Below the pieces are notes generated by a model. It was not told the origin of the DNA and ran no database searches. It worked only from the letters and a program-made list of their open reading frames with translations. This document shows positions 18,619 to 26,520 of a stretch of DNA of 64,000 bases, piece by piece (the stretch's first letter is position 1; each line of letters starts with the position of its first letter). The stretch covers positions 53,028 through 117,027 of the forward strand of contig NZ_CAKMMP010000021.1 in assembly GCF_927798175.1 (NCBI RefSeq), read 5' to 3'. A program made the position numbers and the translations under genes. The stretch comes from Paenibacillus sp. JJ-223 (GTDB taxonomy: Bacteria > Bacillota > Bacilli > Paenibacillales > Paenibacillaceae).

Positions 18619-19881
18619 TTAGTATTCATCTTTACTTCTATCCACATTGTCTTCGAAGTCCTTAGAATAGTCATAATCAGGCAATGCTCCTGGGTTTGGT
18701 GCAGTTTCATTTGCCTTATCGTGTGCATTTTTCTCTGGATTCACATCAAACCTGTCTCTTTCAGGGTTCCAGGTCGATTCATCCATTAGGGGCATTCCTG
18801 AATCCATTAGTTTTTTTTCTGTTATTTCATGATCTGCCAGTTGTTTAAACCACTTCTTCTGATCGGCTGTCAACTCTCCATTTTGAGCCTTTTTCCACAC
18901 ATGTGCAATATCCGGATCAGCCTGAAAGTATTGTTCTTTGTAAGGTGAGCCAAGTATAGAAAGTTTATGGGTATCGAGAAAGAGATGTTTTTTCATGTCA
19001 ATAATTTCTTGCTCGGATAAACCTGTATTTTTTGCTACAGTCGATATGTCATCTAGTCCTGATTTTCTAATAGTTATATATTCTCGCTCTAAGAATGCAT
19101 CAAAACCATCCTTAGGGGGCGTAATAAATACCCGCATTTCGTCGGTATATGGTCTAAACTCAGCACTCCCTGTCCTTACATCCCCCTTCCCACTCTCCGA
19201 CTTCGACTTCCCTCCACTTGACCCACCTATCTCGCCATGCTTATTATCAACCGAGCGCAATGCTCTCCCAAAGAATACATAAGCCAACGCTTGACCCGTA
19301 AGAGCACCGCCATAATACCCCGTCTTGTCTTCGGTGATCATCTTCTTCTGCTCTTCAACAAACTTCTCGGCGTCCGAGCGGGCAGTTCCGGTTCCCCATA
19401 ATGCATCCCATGCAAACGAAATGCCTCGTCCGACATCCACAACTCTGCCTACCGTCAACCCATAGCCCAGACTCGCCAATGTGCCGAAAGGATCATGCCA
19501 CAATGCATTAGCCGCGTCCCCGATTCCGGTAACCGTTTCGCCTACAGATCCATCTAGCAAACCTACGGTAAAGTCTCTCTTCAACTCTTCCGGAATATAA
19601 AGAGCAACCTCCCCCGTGTTATCGGTCGTTCTGAAGTTATTGGCGATAAACGTGAACTCGTTCTGAATGCTGCTTAACAGTCCTAGCGTTGTGGGGAATA
19701 CTTCCCTGGCCAATCTGAAATCTTGAAAAAACTTCTCCCCGGTGATCCCCGACCATTCCGACTGTAACATATAAATGGACTTCTCGAGCTCCCAAACCAT
19801 TCGCTCAAGTTCCTGCTTTTTTTGCTGAACCATTCGTGCCTTCTCATCTAACAAATCAGGATGAACCATAATGCGTTGCAT
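18619..19881 (-). CDS. WXG100-type polymorphic toxin
   Basis: A 420-residue protein. The N-terminal ~100 residues form the helical WXG100 hairpin, with the turn motif WSG at residues 43-45, which targets type VII secretion. Residues ~105-200 are a hydrophobic, glycine-rich pretoxin region, followed by a low-complexity GGSSGGKSKSESGK linker near 225. The C-terminal half is the toxic tip, with TGLSEQEI, KKHLF, H and a LADHEITEKK stretch; this pattern is common in toxin tips, but I cannot name the activity. The last 60 residues are polar. No signal peptide is present, as expected. It heads a minus-strand run of immunity-like genes. No secretion machinery genes are in the window. Confidence 0.75.
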   Translation of the reverse strand: MQRIMVHPDLLDEKARMVQQKKQELERMVWELEKSIYMLQSEWSGITGEKFFQDFRLAREVFPTTLGLLSSIQNEFTFIANNFRTTDNTGEVALYIPEELKRDFTVGLLDGSVGETVTGIGDAANALWHDPFGTLASLGYGLTVGRVVDVGRGISFAWDALWGTGTARSDAEKFVEEQKKMITEDKTGYYGGALTGQALAYVFFGRALRSVDNKHGEIGGSSGGKSKSESGKGDVRTGSAEFRPYTDEMRVFITPPKDGFDAFLEREYITIRKSGLDDISTVAKNTGLSEQEIIDMKKHLFLDTHKLSILGSPYKEQYFQADPDIAHVWKKAQNGELTADQKKWFKQLADHEITEKKLMDSGMPLMDESTWNPERDRFDVNPEKNAHDKANETAPNPGALPDYDYSKDFEDNVDRSKDEY

Positions 19882-20344
19882 GCCGTCTTCACCGCCAAAC
19901 TGACCTTGTTTTATATCTAAATTTTAACAAGTAAGACGGTTCATTGGAATCGACCCTGCGTTGCATTTTCCCATGACTTCTAGTCCGTAAATAACAATGC
20001 TTGTTGACTACCATACCTACATATTCGTGTAATCTCCTCAACAGGCTTACTCTTGTTAACATTTATTCTTTGGTCAAACGGACCTATGTGTGCTTCACCT
20101 ATGATACTTCCACCGAAAAAAACGCTCCTTCTCACCTGTCTATTATTGAGGAACAATCAAAATTCAGATTCACTCTTTTGGTGATATGGGAAACTAAACT
20201 CTTTATCAAGTTGTTATATACTAATAAGTACCAACTTACAAATTAAGGTTATCGTTCTGTTGAGTATAGATGTGAATGAACTAAGAAACACTAGCTTCCC
20301 CAGCTGTCAGCACCTTTTCACCTTAAATAGAAAGGTTGTCTTTT
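19882..20344. other. Intergenic region upstream of the WXG100 toxin
   Basis: AT-rich, with no convincing gene; an 81-codon plus-strand frame at 20001-20246 lacks a ribosome site and a recognisable product. It should hold the toxin promoter and that of the small peptide at 20345. Confidence 0.5.
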
Positions 20345-20470
20345 ATGAAAAAAATAGTCACTAAGTTAGCCTCCGTACTGGGTTACGGTGTTTTAATTGT
20401 ACTTGCTATTTTTTTCCTCATAGCGCTAATTGCGATTATTATTCTGGCTATTTACGAACTTAAGAAGTGA
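20345..20470 (+). CDS. Small single-pass membrane peptide
   Basis: A 41-residue peptide beginning MKKIVTKLASV, with a GAAAGG ribosome site seven bases before the ATG. After a short basic N-terminus, residues 12-36 are one hydrophobic helix (LIVLAIFFLIALIAIIILAI), ending YELKK. The shape resembles short membrane peptides such as type I toxins and small stress proteins. Nothing identifies a function. The high Leu/Ile content and proper start support a real gene. Confidence 0.55.
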   Translation: MKKIVTKLASVLGYGVLIVLAIFFLIALIAIIILAIYELKK

Positions 20471-20523
20471 AAAAGTTTAAGGCGACTCAATCTTGTGTCA
20501 TCCTTTCATTATGAATCCCAACT

Positions 20524-20542
20524 ATCATATGGTAATATTACC
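20524..20542 (+). promoter_or_regulatory. Palindrome and CATATGGTA motif before a lipoprotein gene
   Basis: A perfect 12-bp palindrome GGTAATATTACC (20531-20542) follows the 12-mer ATCATATGGTAA (20524-20535), which recurs exactly at 21461-21472. The CATATGGTA part fits the CATANNNTA shape of mother-cell sporulation sigma -10 boxes. Either reading is tentative. Confidence 0.4.
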
Positions 20543-20566
20543 CTCAACTAGAAGGGAGAGATATGA

Positions 20567-21163
20567 ATGCCGAGAAACTTCTCATCGCTCTTGGGATTAA
20601 CGTTGTTGTCCTTCGCACTCATAAGCGGATGCACATCACCCGGGCCTTCCAATGAGACGGATGCAGAACCCCCCATGAAACAATCGGAGACGCAGCAGCC
20701 AGATGTTACCCCGGATACGTCGATGGATGAACAAGAAATTGCCGAAGCCATGAAGGCAGCGGAGACGTACAAAACCAAAGAGTATACGATCGACGAGATC
20801 CCGGAGACGCCTTTGGAGGACGAGGCCATGATGAAACGCCTTGCAGAAATGGAACCTCTATACGCCGATAATTACACCGACAAACCGGGTAATACAAGCT
20901 ACGGTGTCTTAACGTTCCGAATTGCGAGCGTGCAGCAAGTTTCGATGAAACCGGAGAACCTGACCTTCGAACTCTACCAGGAAGCGGAAAATTACGTGGA
21001 TTTCGATTATACGGTAGACTTGATTCTGACCCGTCAAAACGGGGAAAGCGAACGTCTTCCTTTGGAAGGCCGCCTGACCCTCGTCCGTAAGAACGGAAAA
21101 TGGCTTGTCCAAGCGGATGATATCGACCCCGACTTTGGCAATCGTGTAATTACACACAAATAA
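20567..21163 (+). CDS. Lipoprotein of unknown function
   Basis: A 198-residue lipoprotein with signal peptide and lipobox LISGC (Cys near residue 22). A polar, acidic, proline- and glutamate-rich linker covers residues 23-85, and one beta-rich domain covers residues 110-195 (TLVRKNGKWLVQADDID near the end, a pattern seen in NTF2-like and similar extracellular domains). The ribosome site AAGGGAG is eight bases upstream. It should sit on the outer membrane face. It is followed by a terminator at 21199, so it is probably monocistronic. Confidence 0.65.
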   Translation: MPRNFSSLLGLTLLSFALISGCTSPGPSNETDAEPPMKQSETQQPDVTPDTSMDEQEIAEAMKAAETYKTKEYTIDEIPETPLEDEAMMKRLAEMEPLYADNYTDKPGNTSYGVLTFRIASVQQVSMKPENLTFELYQEAENYVDFDYTVDLILTRQNGESERLPLEGRLTLVRKNGKWLVQADDIDPDFGNRVITHK

Positions 21164-21198
21164 TTCCTCAACGCGTAAAACTTGCTGAGCAAGATGAA

Positions 21199-21246
21199 AA
21201 GGGAGGCCCTCGTCACCCCATCGTGACCGTAGGCATCCCTTTTTGT
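21199..21246 (+). terminator. Terminator after the lipoprotein gene
   Basis: AAAAGGGA and TCCCTTTTT arms around a GC-rich loop. Confidence 0.6.
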
Positions 21247-21354
21247 GGTTGGACCATCCCCCGGTCCAACCTCATGTAAGAGCCGAAAATAAAGTATTAG
21301 ACTTTCAATACTTCATCAAGTGCTCAATGAGTAGGTCAGCAACTGACATAACGT

Positions 21355-21398
21355 CCCCCCATTCCTTCATTGAAAGGATTGGGGGTAATTTTTTTTCT
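21355..21398 (+). terminator. Strong rho-independent terminator
   Basis: CCCCCATTCCTT pairs perfectly with AAGGATTGGGGG and is followed by eight T's. The gene it serves is not obvious, as the previous one already has a terminator. Confidence 0.8.
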
Positions 21399-21460
21399 TA
21401 CCCGCCGGACTGACTCGTACTAAACGACCCGGAATTTGAAGAATTTTGTATCAAATCCAT

Positions 21461-21472
21461 ATCATATGGTAA
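21461..21472 (+). promoter_or_regulatory. Second copy of the ATCATATGGTAA motif
   Basis: Identical to 20524-20535, about 385 bases upstream of the amidase gene. If it is a promoter, the leader is long and covers the possible RNA structure at 21510-21746. Confidence 0.35.
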
Positions 21473-21509
21473 CTATTTTGTCTCTAAAAGCGTTGATAGT
21501 AGTGAGCGA

Positions 21510-21746
21510 AAGGTTATCTTGGTATCATTGTAAATAAGATGTAGTTCCAACAAAGTAATTTCACGGATTCACAGGATGATGATGTATAAATATTTACAAT
21601 GTAATAATCAGGTGTTTGTCGGTCCGATTGTTCGGCTTTCAACGAACTTGCGGGTCATGGGAGGTGAAGGTTTGATCCCGCAGACGTGTGTTGTCTGTCC
21701 CTAGCTCCGTGTGTAGAACGATTCGATTTCTTATGAAGATAACCTT
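21510..21746 (+). other. Intergenic stretch with flanking inverted repeat, possible structured leader RNA
   Basis: An 11-bp perfect inverted repeat, AAGGTTATCTT (21510-21520) and AAGATAACCTT (21736-21746), encloses about 215 bases. Inside lie smaller hairpins, for example GCGGG...CCCGC (21650-21682) and CAGAC...GTCTG (21681-21697). There is no open reading frame. It could be a leader or independent RNA. The remaining bases from 21164 to 21856 show only terminators. Confidence 0.35.
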
Positions 21747-21856
21747 CCTGTGATTCCTTAGAATAAAGAAATTGCTGATAGCTTGTTTATTGTTCATGTT
21801 TCGATCCAAACCGCCGAATGTTCATATAGTAAGCTAATTTAAAACAGAGGTGTGAA

Positions 21857-23251
21857 ATGAAGAAATCTATACTTATGTTATTGTGGTTTAGTATACTGAT
21901 GCTTTTTCTGCTTCCCGTTCAAACCAACGCAGCTGCAAATCAAACGAAAATTATTTTGGATGGCCAGGAACTAACCCTGCCCAATGACGTTGAAGTCGTG
22001 AATGTACGAAACAACATCATGATTCCCATTCGCGTCGTTGCCGAAAATTTGAAATTCAATGTGAACTGGGACCAAAAAACACAGAATGTGAGCATTCAAC
22101 AGGGGTCCAAAGCGATTTCGTTGACCGTAGGACAACAGGAAGCCATCGTCGAGAACAGCAACGTAACGCTTAACATCGCTCCCCAAATGATCAAGAACAC
22201 GGTTGTTGTTCCTCTACGTTTTGTTAGTGAAGAAATGGGGCTTCGGGTCGGTTGGAATAACAAAGAAAAGATCGTCACTCTAACCAACACTGCCTCCGTT
22301 CCGTCCTCTCCTTCGAATGGTAACGGGAATGAAGGGACAACGAACCTTGTTCATGAAATAAACTATGCGAACAATCAGCTTGTCGTTTCTATGGATCAGG
22401 AAGTGACGCCGGTCATCACCACGTTAAAAAATCCCGAGCGGATTGTTGTGGATTTTCCTTCTACGGATTTTGGTAATATGGGGCAAGTGCTGCCAGCAGG
22501 TTCGATGGGCAAATTGGATACGAGCGACAGTCCGAATGTTAGCGAGGTACGCTATTCCCTATTCAAAAATGATCCGGCTCAAGTCCGAATCGTCATTGAA
22601 TTAAATAATGTCAGTGCGGTTAATTATTCTCAACAATACGTTGCAGGCAAATTCATCCTTGATTTGAGCATGGTCAACGGCCCAACGCCTGCAACCCCTG
22701 TCACGGATGGCAAGAAAGTCGTCGTTATTGATCCAGGACACGGGGGAAGCGACCCGGGCACCATAAGCTTTACGAACAAACCTGAGAAGAATTTCACTCT
22801 TGCTTTAGGTCTAAAGGTACAAGCCCTGTTGAAACAAGAACCAGACATTGAATTGATTATGACGCGAGAAACGGATGTATATCCTACGCGTTCGGAGCGA
22901 GTTAAACTGGCTAACGATCTTAATGCGGATGTTTTTGTATCCATTCACGGAAATAGCGTAAAGGGGTCTCCTCAGGTAAGCGGTACCGAGACGTTTTATT
23001 ACCAGCGTGCAAGCAGTAAAGAGTTAGCAACCATTATTCACAAACATTTGATCGAGGCTTTAGGGTTCAAAGATCGCAGCGTCAAAAATGGCAATCTTCA
23101 AGTCATTCGAGAAACCACCATGCCCGCAGTTCTTCTGGAGATCGGATTTTTAAGCAACAAAGATGAAGAAGAAGCGATGATGTCGGAGAGCACGCAAGAC
23201 AAGGCCGCTCAAGCCATCGTTGACGGGATTAAAGAGTATCTGAACCTATAA
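21857..23251 (+). CDS. N-acetylmuramoyl-L-alanine amidase with stalk and AMIN domains
   Basis: A 464-residue exported cell-wall hydrolase. Residues 1-26 are a signal peptide. Residues ~30-143 are a copper-amine-oxidase-N-type stalk domain (IMIPIRVVAE and VVVPLRFVSE repeats). Residues ~165-275 are an AMIN-like beta domain that binds cell wall. Residues ~288-463 are Amidase_3, with IDPGHGGSDPG (zinc His), SIHGNS (zinc His) and LLEIGFLSN (catalytic Glu). It cleaves the bond between N-acetylmuramic acid and the peptide stem. The next gene encodes a GerMN lipoprotein, so a role in sporulation or germination wall remodelling is plausible. GAGGTG precedes the ATG. Confidence 0.92.
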   Translation: MKKSILMLLWFSILMLFLLPVQTNAAANQTKIILDGQELTLPNDVEVVNVRNNIMIPIRVVAENLKFNVNWDQKTQNVSIQQGSKAISLTVGQQEAIVENSNVTLNIAPQMIKNTVVVPLRFVSEEMGLRVGWNNKEKIVTLTNTASVPSSPSNGNGNEGTTNLVHEINYANNQLVVSMDQEVTPVITTLKNPERIVVDFPSTDFGNMGQVLPAGSMGKLDTSDSPNVSEVRYSLFKNDPAQVRIVIELNNVSAVNYSQQYVAGKFILDLSMVNGPTPATPVTDGKKVVVIDPGHGGSDPGTISFTNKPEKNFTLALGLKVQALLKQEPDIELIMTRETDVYPTRSERVKLANDLNADVFVSIHGNSVKGSPQVSGTETFYYQRASSKELATIIHKHLIEALGFKDRSVKNGNLQVIRETTMPAVLLEIGFLSNKDEEEAMMSESTQDKAAQAIVDGIKEYLNL

Positions 23252-23284
23252 AAGCCAGCGAATAAATCAAGAGGATGTGCTTCT

Positions 23285-23821
23285 ATGAAAAAAGGAATTC
23301 AGCTCGCACTCGTAGTCTGTGCAATCAGCTTGGTGGCAGCAGGATGCGGCACCAAACCAACCTCTTCCGGACCGGTGCAGGCCTCTAATCCTGCAAGCAC
23401 TTCACCGGCGGAACAGCAAGAGGAGAATAAGCAAACTCAAGAAATCAAGGTATATTACGTGGATGATCAACTAACTCAACTGGAGCAAGGTACGAAGGAA
23501 ATTACGTTTGAAGACGACTCCGATAAGTACAGCCAAACGTTTGCCGCTCTCCAAAGCAGCGATCAAACCGAACACATCTCCCTGTGGAACAAGATTGATT
23601 TACTGTCATCCACGTTCGATCAAGGGGTGCTGACTTTAGATGTCCATATCCCGGAAGACGCAGCATTGGGGGCTAGCGGTGAGCTTTTAGCCTTGGATTC
23701 CCTCAAGGAGACGTTTTTTCAGTTCGAGGAAGTGACGAGTATCGATCTGCTGGTAGACGGAAATGCAGCGGAAAGTTTAATGGGGCATGCCGAACTGGAC
23801 CATCCCATGAACCGAAATTGA
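23285..23821 (+). CDS. GerMN-domain lipoprotein
   Basis: A 178-residue lipoprotein, 33 bases behind the amidase and probably co-transcribed with it. The signal peptide ends in lipobox VAAGC (Cys near 21), followed by a polar linker to residue ~52. The single C-terminal domain has the GerMN pattern: VYYVDDQ, then the ending VTSIDLLVDGN..ESLMGH. GerMN proteins (GerM, LpqB) work at the membrane-wall interface; in B. subtilis GerM is needed for sporulation and germination. The domain call is from pattern. A terminator follows at 23920. Confidence 0.8.
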   Translation: MKKGIQLALVVCAISLVAAGCGTKPTSSGPVQASNPASTSPAEQQEENKQTQEIKVYYVDDQLTQLEQGTKEITFEDDSDKYSQTFAALQSSDQTEHISLWNKIDLLSSTFDQGVLTLDVHIPEDAALGASGELLALDSLKETFFQFEEVTSIDLLVDGNAAESLMGHAELDHPMNRN

Positions 23822-23919
23822 CTTGATTTTCCCGTTAAGTCTTCCCGCAAATCGTAGACATTGATCCGTAAGGATAACCAGCCTCATTTGCGTTGTCATC
23901 GTGATTTTATTCCATGACT

Positions 23920-23955
23920 GATCCGGCCAGTACATTACTGGTCGGATCTTTTTTA
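23920..23955 (+). terminator. Terminator of the amidase-gerMN operon
   Basis: GATCCGGCCAGTA pairs with TACTGGTCGGATC (one wobble), followed by six T's. Confidence 0.8.
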
Positions 23956-24017
23956 CCTTACGATAGGCGTTGAGGATAACGCTGAAATGACGAAGAACAG
24001 CATCTCCCGAGTTAAAC

Positions 24018-24057
24018 GAAAAAAAGACCTTATAAGGCTCTTCGTCCTTTAAGGTCT
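24018..24057 (-). terminator. Terminator of the ATP-grasp gene
   Basis: On the minus strand, AGACCTTA...TAAGGTCT is followed by a run of T's. No gene is seen between 23822 and 24209. Confidence 0.7.
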
Positions 24058-24209
24058 GCCCGTTCAGGGGCTCTTATCCGAGGATTGCCAATTGTATCTT
24101 GGATTCAGCGAATCTTTCCATAGTCCGATTATGTAGGCCTGACGGATGTGCAACATCCGTCAATGGTTCATCTTCGTTCAGTATCTTTTTTTACCCCAAC
24201 GTAATCGAC

Positions 24210-25118
24210 CTACTTCTCCATCCCCTTGCGCAAGCTTGCATAAAACGCCTGCGGCTCCGTCCCGTCCGGCAGCCCGGCAACTTGCCCGTCGCCCAGCTCC
24301 ATAATGATCCAGCCACCGTTCTTCCGCTTCGCGAAGTCCATCGTGAAAAAATGGCTTTCCACCGACCGGGCCACGTCCAGAAACGAATCCAGCACCTCCG
24401 CAAATTCGCCGTCCTCGCCGGCTTCCCAGTAGTTCGAGACGAAGACAGGCTCGCCTTTCAGGAAAAAGACCCGCATTTCCCGCGACAACGGCATGCCGCT
24501 GCGAGCATGGTAGGAAAGAAACTCCAATTCCGCAAACTCCCGGAAAACAAGGCCTTCGTTCAGGTCGTCGCCCTGCCGCGTCACGAAGTTCCGCACCACT
24601 TCGGCCACCCGTTCCGCATCGGATGCATCGGGGATGTAACACGCTTCGTTCCACTCATGTTTACGGGATTTGACGTAATCCTTTACGATGATCGGGCGCT
24701 GCCCGAATGCGCTGACCGCATGTTGAACGGCATTTTCCATTTTTTTGACCTCTCCGATCGGCAGCCATGTCGACTTCGGCGTATATTCCTGGATTTTCGC
24801 GTACGATTCCGGCAGGTAATGACAGTGCTTATATTCCTCCGGCCGGTTGATCAACTTCAAGTTTTTAGCCAGCAGCGCGTCGTATAACATGGCATAATCT
24901 TTCGGTGTCAGCATCCACCCGCGATATAACACGTCTTCCCGATCGCTTGCAGACGGCAGCCGTTTCACAGCACGAGCTGGACTCTGTTCCGCTATGAGCT
25001 GCTCCAGATTTACCAGCCCTACCTCTAAGCCAGCCTTTGCAGCGGCAGCATATTCCTCTTCATACATTTCGTCCACCTTTCGTTCATCCAGCGGTGAACT
25101 GCCAAATAGGATCAACAT
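24210..25118 (-). CDS. ATP-grasp domain protein (R2K-like clade)
   Basis: A 302-residue cytoplasmic protein. The ATG at 25118 (MLILFGSS) has a GGAGGGGGAG ribosome site, so the earlier frame start at 25142 is unlikely. The pattern YRGWML near residue 65, then PIIVKDYVKS (ATP-binding lysine region), VFREFAEL and a terminal IIMELGDGQVAG (metal and nucleotide residues) fits an ATP-grasp ligase of the R2K/DUF4343 group. Such enzymes join a carboxylate to an amine or similar acceptor using ATP; the substrate is unknown. It is monocistronic, with its own terminator downstream. Confidence 0.75.
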   Translation of the reverse strand: MLILFGSSPLDERKVDEMYEEEYAAAAKAGLEVGLVNLEQLIAEQSPARAVKRLPSASDREDVLYRGWMLTPKDYAMLYDALLAKNLKLINRPEEYKHCHYLPESYAKIQEYTPKSTWLPIGEVKKMENAVQHAVSAFGQRPIIVKDYVKSRKHEWNEACYIPDASDAERVAEVVRNFVTRQGDDLNEGLVFREFAELEFLSYHARSGMPLSREMRVFFLKGEPVFVSNYWEAGEDGEFAEVLDSFLDVARSVESHFFTMDFAKRKNGGWIIMELGDGQVAGLPDGTEPQAFYASLRKGMEK

Positions 25119-25289
25119 GTCTCTCCCCCTCCCAACTGCCATTTCTCTATAACTTGCATATGCATTTCATCGGTCTCATAGATCCTACGCTTTACTCGTC
25201 CGTAACAAACGATTGTTTTCAATACCAAAGCACTTGGCATGAAGCTAGTCGAATTCTGTCAGGGACAGGGAGCACTCAACCGCTACATG

Positions 25290-25769
25290 CTATAACTTTG
25301 GCAGCATAAACGCGTAGTCTTCATTTTCGCAACCAGTAAGAATGTAAAATTCTCCGCCCTGCTCCGCCTTCATGGTGCCGATGCCCTGGCAAGCATTGTT
25401 CACGATCCGGCCTTTTCCGGCGTAGGCGTCCCTCGTATTGTCATAGCTGTACTGTATAGCTGTACCATCATAATTCAGTTCATAGATGATCGGATCGCCT
25501 TCGATCGTATAGATCGTTACGCGAACCTGGTCCTGTTGTTTGGCATGGACTTGGTCCATGAATTGTTCCCACCGTTCCTGGTTCGTCACCTGGCCGTGCA
25601 AATTAACGACATCGCCGTTCTGCTTCGCGTGCTCAGGGGTATACGGATCCGTGATTGCCGGCAAAGCCGTTTTAGGGGGTTCGGGAGCATCAGGCACGTT
25701 GGCCACGCAGGCCGTTAGCAGCATGATCGCCAAGAGCAGAAGCATCAGAACGGTCTTCTTCTTTTCCAT
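25290..25769 (-). CDS. DUF4362-like lipoprotein
   Basis: A 159-residue lipoprotein with a signal peptide and lipobox LLTAC (Cys near residue 21). The mature domain has the DUF4362 pattern: NGDVVNLHGQV, RVTIYTIEGDPI and YSYDNTRDAY. Two later cysteines (in NNACQGI and TGCENE) may form a disulfide. Function is unknown; many copies are found in Paenibacillus and Bacillus. GAGGTGATGTT precedes the ATG. The gene is separated from its neighbours. Confidence 0.75.
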   Translation of the reverse strand: MEKKKTVLMLLLLAIMLLTACVANVPDAPEPPKTALPAITDPYTPEHAKQNGDVVNLHGQVTNQERWEQFMDQVHAKQQDQVRVTIYTIEGDPIIYELNYDGTAIQYSYDNTRDAYAGKGRIVNNACQGIGTMKAEQGGEFYILTGCENEDYAFMLPKL

Positions 25770-25826
25770 AACATCACCTCATGGACAATAACGTTTGGGG
25801 TTCCTAAAATGTTCCAGAAGTTCGCT

Positions 25827-26300
25827 TCATTGGACCGACCCAATCACCCTCCGCATGGATTGGATCACGCCCAGATGGTACCACTCATGATATAACGTGC
25901 GCGGTATGACTTCCCCGATCGTGCTCATGCCCAGTTCGCTCACCCGGAGCAGCGATTCCTCCAGACGGCCTTTGAATTTCGCTTCCAGTACCCGGGGCTG
26001 AGCGATCAATTGCTCCATAAGTTCTGCCCAGGATGGCGGTTCATCCGCCCATGTTTCCGGGCTTGTCCCATATCCAAAAAAATGCTGATAACTCGCCGGA
26101 ACTTCCGCCTGATCGTGTATCAGGTAATGAAACCACGTATCCTGATCCAGCACGATATGTCCCACGTTCCATAGGATTGAATTGTTAAACCCTCCAGGCA
26201 CGACATGAACCTGCCCAGGATCAATCTCAAGACATACGTGGACCGTAAACTCCCGCACATCCCGAAGTTGATTCCATAGTACCTCTTCCTGGTATTTCAT
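25827..26300 (-). CDS. DinB/YfiT-like family protein
   Basis: A 157-residue four-helix protein starting at ATG 26300 behind GGGGGA. It has the DinB_2 signature: NNSILWNVGHIV (first helix histidine) and YHEWYHLGVIQSMRR (HxxxH on the last helix), which together bind one metal ion. These enzymes are usually thiol- or metal-dependent transferases, often related to bacillithiol or mycothiol, but the substrate is unknown here. It probably acts in the cytoplasm and stands alone. Confidence 0.8.
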   Translation of the reverse strand: MKYQEEVLWNQLRDVREFTVHVCLEIDPGQVHVVPGGFNNSILWNVGHIVLDQDTWFHYLIHDQAEVPASYQHFFGYGTSPETWADEPPSWAELMEQLIAQPRVLEAKFKGRLEESLLRVSELGMSTIGEVIPRTLYHEWYHLGVIQSMRRVIGSVQ

Positions 26301-26520
26301 AGCTCCATCCCCCATTCTCCTGATCCGCTCTTCAAATCATTGGAATATTTCCATTTTATACGTATTGCAGCACAAAAAAAAGCAAGGCCTGATCCATGCC
26401 TCTTATCCGACAACTCGCCAAAAGTGCCCCTTCACTCCCGTAACTTTCGTCCTCTCACATACGTTTAGAAGGAAGAATGCAAAATCCGCTAAATCATCCC
26501 ATATGAAAGAAGGCGACAAT

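Noticed and set aside
20001..20246. An 81-codon plus-strand gene
   Set aside because: No ribosome site and no recognisable product in AT-rich intergenic DNA.
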